A stretch of 7,952 nt of DNA from the NCBI GenBank assembly GCA_946405325.1, contig CAMJGU010000033.1:1-7952 (forward strand), given 5' to 3'. Positions 1 to 6,393 of the stretch are shown here, one piece after another (position 1 is the stretch's first letter; every line of letters begins with the position of its first letter). The position numbers were made by a program, and so were the translations under genes. The notes below the pieces were generated by a model. It ran no database searches and had not been told where the DNA came from. It saw only the letters and a program-made list of their open reading frames with translations. Origin of the DNA: an uncultured Clostridia bacterium (GTDB lineage Bacteria; Bacillota_A; Clostridia; Oscillospirales; Oscillospiraceae).

Positions 1-173
1 TGCGCGTCGCGCTCGATCCGGTCGTAGTGCTTCAAAAGCCACGGCTCGATGGCGGCGGTCAGCTTCATGTCGAGGTTGAACATATAGACCGTGAACGTCA
101 CCGCAAAGAGGCCGAGCAGGATCAGCAGGAGCCGAAGGAGGAGCTTTAAGATAAACTTCATCACTTTATTCAT
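1..173 (-). CDS. Small single-span membrane protein, C-terminus cut by window edge
   Basis: I do not recognise a named family. Starting at the ATG at 173-171, 57 codons are visible before the left edge and no stop is reached. The N-terminus is short and basic (MNKVMK), followed by one strongly hydrophobic leucine-rich stretch at about residues 7-32, interrupted by Arg14, which should form a single membrane helix or uncleaved signal anchor. After it comes an amphipathic, charged segment beginning NLDMKL, with IEPWLLKHYDRIERD at about 42-56. The start is set by an AAAGGAG site seven bases upstream. It lies only 15 bp after the stop of the 521-residue dehydratase-family gene with no terminator between, so it is probably the last or a late gene of that operon. 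It could anchor the soluble redox proteins to the membrane, but it could equally be an unrelated conserved small protein. The reading frame is convincing; the function is unknown. Confidence 0.72.
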   Translation of the reverse strand, partial: MNKVMKFILKLLLRLLLILLGLFAVTFTVYMFNLDMKLTAAIEPWLLKHYDRIERDA

Positions 174-180
174 GCTTCCG

Positions 181-187
181 CTCCTTT
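181..187 (-). promoter_or_regulatory. Ribosome binding site of the small membrane protein
   Basis: The minus strand reads AAAGGAG seven bases before the ATG at 173-171. It sits entirely in the 15-bp gap after the preceding stop codon (191-189) and decides the start of the small, edge-truncated gene. Confidence 0.7.
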
Positions 188-188
188 C

Positions 189-1754
189 TTACCACGATTC
201 CTCGTCATGCAGCACCTCGAGCGACGGGTCGATGGGCTCCTCGCGCATGACGGTGCGCATGTAGTTGTTGATCTGGTCGCGCACGCCCTGACGGGAGATG
301 ATGCGCGGGTCGAACAGGTCGTGGGAGACCCAGACGAGGTGGATGCCGAGCTCCCGGGCGCGATCCTCGAACATGCCGTGCATGCCGGTGAGCGCCTTGC
401 AGCTCATGTGCTCCCACAGAATGACCATGTCGGCGTTGAACTGCTGCGTGAACTCCCACAGCTCGTCGAGCAGCACCTTGTAGCCGCCGTGGGTGCGGTT
501 GCGCATGATCATGTTCTCCGTGAGCCACGCCATGTCGTAGATCGCGGTCTCGCGGTTTTCCGGCGTGTCGGTCTCCGCCAGCTCTCGCGTGGAGACCATG
601 GAGAGCATGTCCGTCAGCGGCACGATGCCCCAGCAGTTCAGAAGCCACACCAGGAAGTCCATGTAGTAGTGCGACTGCACGCCCCAGATGATCGCGCGGT
701 GGCGGTACTCCTTCGCCGCGCGTTTCTTCTTCTCGTACGCCTGACGCGCGAGCTTGGAGATCTTGCGGTCCGCCTTCTCAAACGCGGCGATGCGCCCGCA
801 GATCGCCATATAGTTCGTCTCGGTGTAGAGCGCGAGGTTGGAGCCGAACACCTGCGGATACGGCGTGCGGTTCATCTCCAGCCACTCCTGACGGCAGCGG
901 GTGGCGTAGTTGACGCGCTTGGCGCACTCAAAGTACTCCTTCCAGTCCCACTTCGCGCCGGTGTGCTTCTCGATGAACGCGATGGCGTTGCGGATCTCCT
1001 GCGCGGCGTACTCCTGCACGTCGTCCTCGCGGTGGCGCAAGGGAGCTGCGAGCTGGAACACGGGGATGCCGTCCTCGAGCTCGAGGCGGCGGGAAATGAC
1101 GCCGTTGCCGAGGAGCGAGCCGTCGCAGGTGGTGTTGCACTGGATGGCGCAGGCGCCGAGCACCGGCGCGTCGTCGTCGATGGAGACGCCCGCCTCCGCC
1201 TCCGGCATGGGGCACACGTCGCCGGCGAGGCCGAACTCCTGCGCCACGTCGATGTAGTGCTCCGCCGCATGCTGATTGAGCAGCACGGAGACGTAGGTGG
1301 ACGGGGTCTCGCGGCTGAGGCACTTGAGCGTCGGGAAGCCCATCATCACCGCGGTCATCTCGTTCTCGTCGACGAGGACGACCTTCTTGGAAAACTCCGT
1401 GTCGTTGCCGGTGCGGCGGTCGCCGCGGAAGAGGTTGTCGAGCAGCTTCGCCACGTCGTCGATGATGAGGTCCTGCTCCGTGTGGCAGATGCGCAGGTAC
1501 TCCCCGCGCAGGCCCTGCGTGTGGCGGTCGACCATCATCGGCACGGCGAGGTAGTTCGCCATCCAGCGATAGCGGAAGAACGCCTTGACGTTGCGGGGCT
1601 TCATCATGAACTTGCCCAGCGTCCCCATGATGACGAGCCACCGGGAATAATCGTAGAGCGTATCCTCGACGCCGCGCCACTCGCGGCGCTTGCGGACCTT
1701 GCCGCCGTCCTTGTAAAAGTCGCCGAAGCGATCCTTGCCGATCTCTTTAGCCAT
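189..1754 (-). CDS. 2-hydroxyacyl-CoA dehydratase (HGD-D) family protein, large subunit-like, 521 aa
   Basis: This is the second of two neighbouring HGD-D family proteins, related to the HgdA/HadB/FldB-type subunits of [4Fe-4S] 2-hydroxyacyl-CoA dehydratases and to benzoyl-CoA reductase subunits. The family-like part runs from about residue 130 to 505. Candidate cluster ligands are Cys181 (GDVCPMPE), Cys210 in the family's TCD motif (NTTCDGS, with Cys206 nearby) and Cys452 (WEHMSCKAL). A PVFQLAAPLRH segment at 231-241 matches the conserved region after TCD, and VSHDLFDPRI (476-485) resembles the C-terminal Rossmann-like strand. At 521 residues it is longer than the usual 400-480, mainly through a basic, aromatic-rich N-terminal extension of about 130 residues. 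The ATG at 1754 is chosen because AAGGAGG lies nine bases upstream; a further 16 in-frame codons exist upstream but lack a site. Its start overlaps the end of the preceding family member by 8 bp, so the two are probably translated together and form a heterodimer. Substrate unknown. Confidence 0.85.
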   Translation of the reverse strand: MAKEIGKDRFGDFYKDGGKVRKRREWRGVEDTLYDYSRWLVIMGTLGKFMMKPRNVKAFFRYRWMANYLAVPMMVDRHTQGLRGEYLRICHTEQDLIIDDVAKLLDNLFRGDRRTGNDTEFSKKVVLVDENEMTAVMMGFPTLKCLSRETPSTYVSVLLNQHAAEHYIDVAQEFGLAGDVCPMPEAEAGVSIDDDAPVLGACAIQCNTTCDGSLLGNGVISRRLELEDGIPVFQLAAPLRHREDDVQEYAAQEIRNAIAFIEKHTGAKWDWKEYFECAKRVNYATRCRQEWLEMNRTPYPQVFGSNLALYTETNYMAICGRIAAFEKADRKISKLARQAYEKKKRAAKEYRHRAIIWGVQSHYYMDFLVWLLNCWGIVPLTDMLSMVSTRELAETDTPENRETAIYDMAWLTENMIMRNRTHGGYKVLLDELWEFTQQFNADMVILWEHMSCKALTGMHGMFEDRARELGIHLVWVSHDLFDPRIISRQGVRDQINNYMRTVMREEPIDPSLEVLHDEESW

Positions 1755-2952
1755 TTGCCACGCCCTCCTTTTGGATCTTCTTGATCTCCATGCTCTCCAC
1801 AAACGCCTGCACGCGGGTGCGCATCTGACCGGAGGTCGCGATGGAATAGGGACGGTCCACCGCGAGGACGGGATAGCCGAAGTCCTCGCGCAGGATGTGG
1901 GAGCCGAGCATCTTCTCGTACGCCCACGGGTCGCAGAATTTCATCTGCTCGTAGATGATGCCGTCCGCGCCGTACTCCTTCGCGGTGTCCGCGACGTACT
2001 GGCGGCGGCCCTGCATCTTGGGCATATCCATGTAGCGCGGGCACTCGGCGCGCTGCATGTACTGGCGGCAGATCTGCGTCAGCGCGTCCTCGTCGTCGGT
2101 GAGGACGATGGGATCACGCCCGGGCAGCGAGCCGTAGCAGAAGCGGTCGGCACAGACATAGGCGCCGGAATCCTCGATGAGCTTGATGAAGTCGAGGTCG
2201 TCCACCTCGGAGCCGACGACCACGACGCGGGCGCGGTACGGGAACTTCTCGTCCGGCTCGCGGGTCTTGAGCTCTTCGAGCGTCTCCTCGAGCTTGTCGA
2301 TGAGCAGGTACTTCGGACACGCGTAGGTCGCGAGCGTCAGGATGTGGAACTCGTAGCCCGTGATGCGCGGATGCTCGCCCTTGCGGTATTCGCCGATGGC
2401 GCGGATCAGCTCACAGACCTGATTGTGCTCCGCCACCGCCTTGCGGATCGCGGCGTCGGAGGTGTCGATGCCGTAGTGCTCCGCGAGGGGTTTTAAGATA
2501 TGATTCTTGCACTGGAGCACATAGAGGTTGAGGCCGTTGTCATCGCCCTTCATGGGGATCTCCATGTACTCGTAGAAGAAGTTGGGCTTATCCTTGCCCA
2601 TGGTCTTGAGCAGCTCCATGTTCTCCACGCAGCGGTTCATCATCGAGCAGCCGTCCGGCGTGATGATGCAGTCGGCGAAGCTGTAGCCGCCCTCGATGGC
2701 GCGCTCGAGCAGCGCGCGGCTGTACTCGCAGAGGAAACTGGTGAGATAGTACGTCGCGACCTCCATCGACCCCGTGCGCGGTGCGCGCAGGCGCGCGGAG
2801 AACGCGCCGGGCAGGTTCATCAGCGGCTCCGGCGTGTTTTCGCAAGTGTAGGCGACGCAGATCTTGCCGTCCTTTTGCGCCTGTTGGATCAGCTCGTTGT
2901 TGGCCTCCAGCAGGAGATGTTCAAAGTAAATCAGATGCTTGAGATCTTTCAT
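1747..2952 (-). CDS. 2-hydroxyacyl-CoA dehydratase (HGD-D) family protein, small subunit-like, 401 aa
   Basis: This protein resembles the HgdB/HadC/FldC-type subunit of 2-hydroxyacyl-CoA dehydratases and the related BcrB/BcrC and double-cubane proteins, and 401 residues is a normal length. The typical N-terminal block is visible: a Cys-containing strand (YTCENTPEPLMNLPG, 35-49), then Arg54 and Arg56. Likely cluster cysteines are Cys75 (LCEYSRALLE), Cys102 (PDGCSMMNR; Cys95 and Cys108 are alternatives) and Cys340 (MKFCDPWAYE). The segment VVVVGSEVDDLDFIKLIEDSG (about 243-263) followed by VCADRF is characteristic of the C-terminal domain. The ATG at 2952 has an AAGGGGGAG site about five bases upstream. 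The gene follows the Fe-S/FAD oxidoreductase after 42 bp and overlaps the 521-residue partner by 8 bp (ATGGCTAA). Family membership is clear. Whether it dehydrates a 2-hydroxyacyl-CoA, reduces an aromatic or does something else cannot be decided, and no ASKHA-type activator gene is in view. Confidence 0.88.
   Translation of the reverse strand: MKDLKHLIYFEHLLLEANNELIQQAQKDGKICVAYTCENTPEPLMNLPGAFSARLRAPRTGSMEVATYYLTSFLCEYSRALLERAIEGGYSFADCIITPDGCSMMNRCVENMELLKTMGKDKPNFFYEYMEIPMKGDDNGLNLYVLQCKNHILKPLAEHYGIDTSDAAIRKAVAEHNQVCELIRAIGEYRKGEHPRITGYEFHILTLATYACPKYLLIDKLEETLEELKTREPDEKFPYRARVVVVGSEVDDLDFIKLIEDSGAYVCADRFCYGSLPGRDPIVLTDDEDALTQICRQYMQRAECPRYMDMPKMQGRRQYVADTAKEYGADGIIYEQMKFCDPWAYEKMLGSHILREDFGYPVLAVDRPYSIATSGQMRTRVQAFVESMEIKKIQKEGVANG
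1764..1770 (-). promoter_or_regulatory. Ribosome binding site inside the upstream gene, deciding the 1754 start
   Basis: The minus strand reads AAGGAGG, nine bases before the ATG at 1754-1752. The site lies within the last codons of the 401-residue gene, as expected for translationally coupled genes. It argues against the longer frame beginning at 1802. Confidence 0.8.
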
Positions 2953-2994
2953 GCTCTCCCCCTTTTTATTCGGTGCCTGTGGTGCGGTTCCGGA

Positions 2995-5685
2995 TCACTT
3001 CTTGCCCGCCACGCGCGCGGCGATCTTGCCGGTGCGCTTGACGAGATGCTCGGCGACCTTGATGGGCATGGTCTCGAACTCGCCCATGTGCCACTCGCGG
3101 GTCTTTTCGAGGTGGATCGCGTCGAACATGCACTTGGTCGTGCATAGGCCGCAGCCCACGCAGAGGTAGGCATCCACCTTCGTCGCGCCGCACTTGAGAC
3201 AGCGGCTGGTCTCCTGGCGCACCTGCTCCTCGGTAAAGGTGCAGCGGGTGGAGCCGAAGGTCTTTTCCTTGGCGGCGTTGTAGCCGGGGATCTGGCGGCT
3301 GCCGTGGTCATAGCCCTGCGGGTCGACGAGGATGTTGCCCTTGTCGAGCGCGCGGTAGTTGCGGCGGTCGCGGCCGAGCGTCAGCGTCTGACCCTCGTGG
3401 ACGATGCGGTGGAGCGAGATCGCCGCCTCCTTGCCCGCGGCAATGGCGTCGATGATGAACTTCTGTCCGGTGTAGGCGTCGCCGCCGGCAAAGATATCGC
3501 GCTCCGCGGTCTGATAAGTGAGCGGATCCGCCTTGACGAAGCCGCGCTCGGTGAGCTCGACCTTGGTGCCGTCCAGCAGCTTGCCCCAGTCGGTGCGAAG
3601 GCCGATGCAGTAGAGCACCGTCGTGCACTCGGCGGTCTCGGTCTGCGCGTCGTCGAACTTGGGCGCGAATTTGCCGCTCGCGTCCTTGACGGAGAGGCAC
3701 TTGCGGAATTGGATGCCCGCGCACTTGCCGTCCTTGACGATCACTTCCGTCTGGCCCCAGCCGTCGCGGATCTCCACGCCGTCGTGCTTGCACTCGTTCT
3801 GATCCTCTTCGCCCATGGGCATCTCGTCGTAGCTTTCGAGACAGTACAGCGTGACCTTCTCCGCGCCGCAGCGTACCGCCGTGCGGGCGACGTCCGCGCC
3901 GATGCTGCCGCCGCCGATGACGATGACCTTGCCAGAGAGCTTCACGTCCTCGCCCGCGTTGACGCGCTTGACGAAGTCGATGCCCGCGATTACGCCCTCC
4001 GCGTCGTCGCCGGGTACGTGCAATTTGCCGCCGTCCTGCAGGCCGATGGCGAGGTAGAAGCCCTTGTAGCCCTGCTCGCGCAGCTGCGGGATGGTGATAT
4101 CCTTGCCGACCTCGACGCCGCAGCGGAACTCGACGCCCATCTCGCGGAGGATGTCGATCTCCGCCTCGACCACGTCCTTTTCCAGCCGGAAGCCGGGCAG
4201 CCCGTTCATCATCATGCCGCCGGGCTTTTGCGCCTTGTCGAACACGGTGGGGCGATAGCCCTTCATGGCGAGGTAATACGCCGCGGTCATGCCCGCGGGG
4301 CCCGCGCCGATGATGGCGATTTTCTCATCGTAGGGTTTGCCGATCTGGTTGACGAACTTGGGAATTTCGCGGGTCTTGGGGTCGAGCTCCTGCTCGGCGA
4401 TGAAGCGCTTGACCTCGTCGATCGCCACCGCCTCGTCCACGCTGCCGCGGGTGCACTCGGTCTCGCAGCGGTGGTTGCAGACGCGGCCGCAGACCGCGGG
4501 GAACGGATTTTCCTTACGAATGAGCTCGAGCGCTTCTTTATACTTGCCCTGCGCGGCGAGGCGCAGGTAGCCTTGCACGGCGATGTGCGCGGGACATGCG
4601 GTCTTGCACGGCGCGGTGCCGGTCTCGACCACGTCCTCGCGGTTTTCGCGATAGTCCACGTTCCAGTCCTGCTTGCGCCAGATGTGGTGCTCGCTCATCT
4701 TGCGGTAGTCCTTCACCGGCAGCGGCTCCTTGGTGCAGAGCTTCTGACCGAGCTTGAGCGCGTTCGCGGGGCAGTTCTCGACGCACTGGCCGCAGGCGAC
4801 GCACTTCTCCTCGTCGATGACGGCGGTGAAGTTGGAGCGGATCACGTCGCGCGCGCCGTAGAGCATGCCGACGCGCAGACCGAAGCAGGAGCAGGAGCAG
4901 CAGTTGCAGATCGCCGCGCTCTCGCCGACCTCTTCGATGTTCGGCATATCGTGCATGAGGCCGTTGTCCTCGGCGCGCTGGAGAATTTCCAGCACCTCCT
5001 CGCGGCTCACGGGACGGCCGCGGCCGGTGCGGATGTAGTGCTCCGCGCCCTTACCCATCTGGATGCACATGTCCTCCTCCAGATGGCCGCAGCCCTCGCC
5101 GATGGTGCGGCGGGACGCGCGGCAGGAGCAGGGGGAAACGGAGAAGGTGTTGTACTTATTTAAGTAGTAGCTGAGCTTTTCGTCGTCGCGGACGTTGGGA
5201 ATGTCCTTGATGGCGCTCTCAATGGGTACCACGCGCATCAGCCCGGAGCCGTCCGGCATCATCGGCGCCATGGTCGCCATGCGGATGCGGGTGTACTCCT
5301 CGAACGCGCGGGCGACCTCGGGATGGGTGGCGAGCAGCTCCTTGTTGTTCACCAGCATCTCCATGATACCGGGGGCGAAAATCTGCATGTAGAAGCGATC
5401 CTTGCCGTCGGTTGGGTCGGTGGTCACGCGGAACACGCCGATCCACGCCAGATGCTCGGCGAGCTTCTGCGTCTCCTCGATGCTCTTGCCGGTCTTTTTC
5501 GCGAGGTATTCCGTCGTGCGCTCCTTGCGCAAGCCGCAGGCGATGGCGACGTCCGCCTCGTCGTCGGTCAGGATGCCCGCGAGGGAATAGTATTCCGGGG
5601 CGTTTTCGTCGATCTTGTTGACGACGCCGGTCAGGCCGCCGACAACATGACATAGCTTGACGATCTTGGGTCTTAACTGTGCCAT
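2995..5685 (-). CDS. Multi-cluster Fe-S / FAD NAD(P)H oxidoreductase (GltD/NfnB-like), 896 aa
   Basis: A soluble electron-transfer flavoprotein with four parts. Residues 1-180 are a helical, possibly winged-helix-like region. Residues 181-310 are cysteine-dense: SPCSCR (186, 188), Cys199, Cys207, then CNCCSCSC (260-267) and a ferredoxin motif with Cys295, 298, 301 and 305. Residues 355-770 are a glutamate-synthase-small-subunit-like module: Fe-S cysteines 360, 364, 399, 403, 407 and 411, the FAD motif IIGAGPAGMTAAYY (458-471), the pyridine-nucleotide motif VIGGGSIGADVA (589-600) and the FAD-closing IFAGGDAYTG (731-740). Residues 829-852 are a C-terminal ferredoxin motif (Cys829, 832, 842, 845, 848, 852). 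The ATG at 5685 has AAGGAG eight bases upstream; 55 earlier in-frame codons run into hypB and read like shadow sequence. The gene lies 25 bp after hypB and 42 bp before the dehydratase-like pair, so it probably supplies them with electrons. It is not glutamate synthase itself, since no large subunit is nearby. Partner and nucleotide preference are inferred. Confidence 0.88.
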   Translation of the reverse strand: MAQLRPKIVKLCHVVGGLTGVVNKIDENAPEYYSLAGILTDDEADVAIACGLRKERTTEYLAKKTGKSIEETQKLAEHLAWIGVFRVTTDPTDGKDRFYMQIFAPGIMEMLVNNKELLATHPEVARAFEEYTRIRMATMAPMMPDGSGLMRVVPIESAIKDIPNVRDDEKLSYYLNKYNTFSVSPCSCRASRRTIGEGCGHLEEDMCIQMGKGAEHYIRTGRGRPVSREEVLEILQRAEDNGLMHDMPNIEEVGESAAICNCCSCSCFGLRVGMLYGARDVIRSNFTAVIDEEKCVACGQCVENCPANALKLGQKLCTKEPLPVKDYRKMSEHHIWRKQDWNVDYRENREDVVETGTAPCKTACPAHIAVQGYLRLAAQGKYKEALELIRKENPFPAVCGRVCNHRCETECTRGSVDEAVAIDEVKRFIAEQELDPKTREIPKFVNQIGKPYDEKIAIIGAGPAGMTAAYYLAMKGYRPTVFDKAQKPGGMMMNGLPGFRLEKDVVEAEIDILREMGVEFRCGVEVGKDITIPQLREQGYKGFYLAIGLQDGGKLHVPGDDAEGVIAGIDFVKRVNAGEDVKLSGKVIVIGGGSIGADVARTAVRCGAEKVTLYCLESYDEMPMGEEDQNECKHDGVEIRDGWGQTEVIVKDGKCAGIQFRKCLSVKDASGKFAPKFDDAQTETAECTTVLYCIGLRTDWGKLLDGTKVELTERGFVKADPLTYQTAERDIFAGGDAYTGQKFIIDAIAAGKEAAISLHRIVHEGQTLTLGRDRRNYRALDKGNILVDPQGYDHGSRQIPGYNAAKEKTFGSTRCTFTEEQVRQETSRCLKCGATKVDAYLCVGCGLCTTKCMFDAIHLEKTREWHMGEFETMPIKVAEHLVKRTGKIAARVAGKK

Positions 5686-5693
5686 ATCGATTT

Positions 5694-5699
5694 CTCCTT
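5694..5699 (-). promoter_or_regulatory. Ribosome binding site of the Fe-S/FAD oxidoreductase
   Basis: The minus strand reads AAGGAG, eight bases before the ATG at 5685-5683, inside the 25-bp gap after hypB. It fixes the start well downstream of the longest open frame, which begins at 5850. Confidence 0.8.
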
Positions 5700-5710
5700 C
5701 TCCCAAAAAA

Positions 5711-6379
5711 TTATTTCTTCCAGTCGTTGACCTGCTTGCGCAGCCAGTCGATCCACTTGTCCATACCCTCGCCGGTCTTGGCGGAGATCGGGAATATCTC
5801 GAGGCCGGGGTGGCGCATGTGCGCGAACTCCGTGACCTTATCGAGGTCAAAGTCGAAGTAGGGCAGCACGTCGATCTTGTTGATGATCAGCACGTCCGCC
5901 ACCTCAAACATCAGCGGATACTTGAGCGGCTTGTCGTGTCCCTCGGGCACGGAGAGGATGACGGCGTTTTTCACCGCGCCGGTGTCGAACTCCGCGGGAC
6001 AGACGAGGTTGCCCACGTTTTCGAGGATCACAAGGTCGAGGTCCTCCGTACCGAACTCGGTGAGCCCCTGACGGGTCATGTCCGCGTCCAGGTGGCACAT
6101 GCCGCCGGTGTGGATCTGGATCGCCCGCGCGCCGGTCTCCAGGATCGCGGCGGCGTCCACGTCGGAGTCGATGTCCGCCTCCATGACGCCGATGCGCAGC
6201 TCGTCCTTCAGCGCGCCGATGGTCTTTTTCAGGGTGCTGGTCTTGCCGGAGCCGGGGGACGACATCACGTTGAGCAGGAACGTGCCCTGCTTCTTGAGCT
6301 GCCCGCGCAGGCGGTCAGCGTCCGCGTTGTTGTCCGCGAAGATGCTCTCCTTGACTTCGATGACGCGAATAGGGTCCAT
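5711..6379 (-). CDS. hypB: HypB-like metal-binding GTPase, 222 aa, without N-terminal nickel motif
   Basis: HypB is a SIMIBI-class GTPase that delivers nickel during [NiFe]-hydrogenase maturation. Visible here are the P-loop SPGSGKT (41-47), ADIDSDVDA (69-77), GGMCHLDADM (92-101), ENVGNLVCPAEFD (120-132), the guanine motif NKID (167-170) and SAKTGEG (199-205). Cys95, His96 and Cys127 match the GTPase-domain metal site of E. coli HypB (Cys166, His167, Cys198). The N-terminal CxxCGC nickel motif and a histidine-rich tract are both absent, as in many Gram-positive HypBs. The ATG at 6379 has AGGAGG seven bases upstream. An earlier in-frame ATG at 6409 falls at the predicted transcription start, and the one at 6442 overlaps the -35 box. 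It is the first gene of the operon, ahead of the oxidoreductase and dehydratase-like pair. No hydrogenase, hypA or other hyp gene is seen, so a role in maturing or activating the operon's own metalloenzyme is possible. The family call is firm; the client is not known. Confidence 0.9.
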   Translation of the reverse strand: MDPIRVIEVKESIFADNNADADRLRGQLKKQGTFLLNVMSSPGSGKTSTLKKTIGALKDELRIGVMEADIDSDVDAAAILETGARAIQIHTGGMCHLDADMTRQGLTEFGTEDLDLVILENVGNLVCPAEFDTGAVKNAVILSVPEGHDKPLKYPLMFEVADVLIINKIDVLPYFDFDLDKVTEFAHMRHPGLEIFPISAKTGEGMDKWIDWLRKQVNDWKK

Positions 6380-6386
6380 AACGTTT

Positions 6387-6392
6387 CCTCCT
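6387..6392 (-). promoter_or_regulatory. Ribosome binding site of hypB
   Basis: The minus strand reads AGGAGG, a full consensus, seven bases before the ATG at 6379-6377. It selects this start over two upstream in-frame ATGs. Confidence 0.85.
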
Positions 6393-6393
6393 G

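Noticed and set aside
207..1784. Long plus-strand open frame of 525 codons
   Set aside because: It is antisense to the 521-residue HGD-D gene, has a low-complexity V/A/L/R/H-rich composition typical of the reverse of GC-rich codons, and shows no family motifs or convincing ribosome site.
3304..5163. Plus-strand open frame of 619 codons
   Set aside because: It is the antisense shadow of the Fe-S/FAD oxidoreductase, dominated by Ala, Val, Leu, Asp and His, with no recognisable domain. The minus strand carries clear FAD and cluster motifs.
2995..5685. Glutamate synthase small subunit (gltD)
   Set aside because: The core is GltD-like, but the protein is nearly twice the usual length, has extra Fe-S domains at both ends, and no large subunit is nearby.
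5686..5850. Extension of the oxidoreductase N-terminus to 5850
   Set aside because: The extra 55 residues are Ser/Arg/Thr-rich shadow of hypB, while the ATG at 5685 has a good ribosome site and begins family-like sequence.
5711..6379. Start of a [NiFe]-hydrogenase maturation cluster
   Set aside because: No hypA, hypC-F or hydrogenase subunit follows; the downstream genes are an oxidoreductase and HGD-D proteins.
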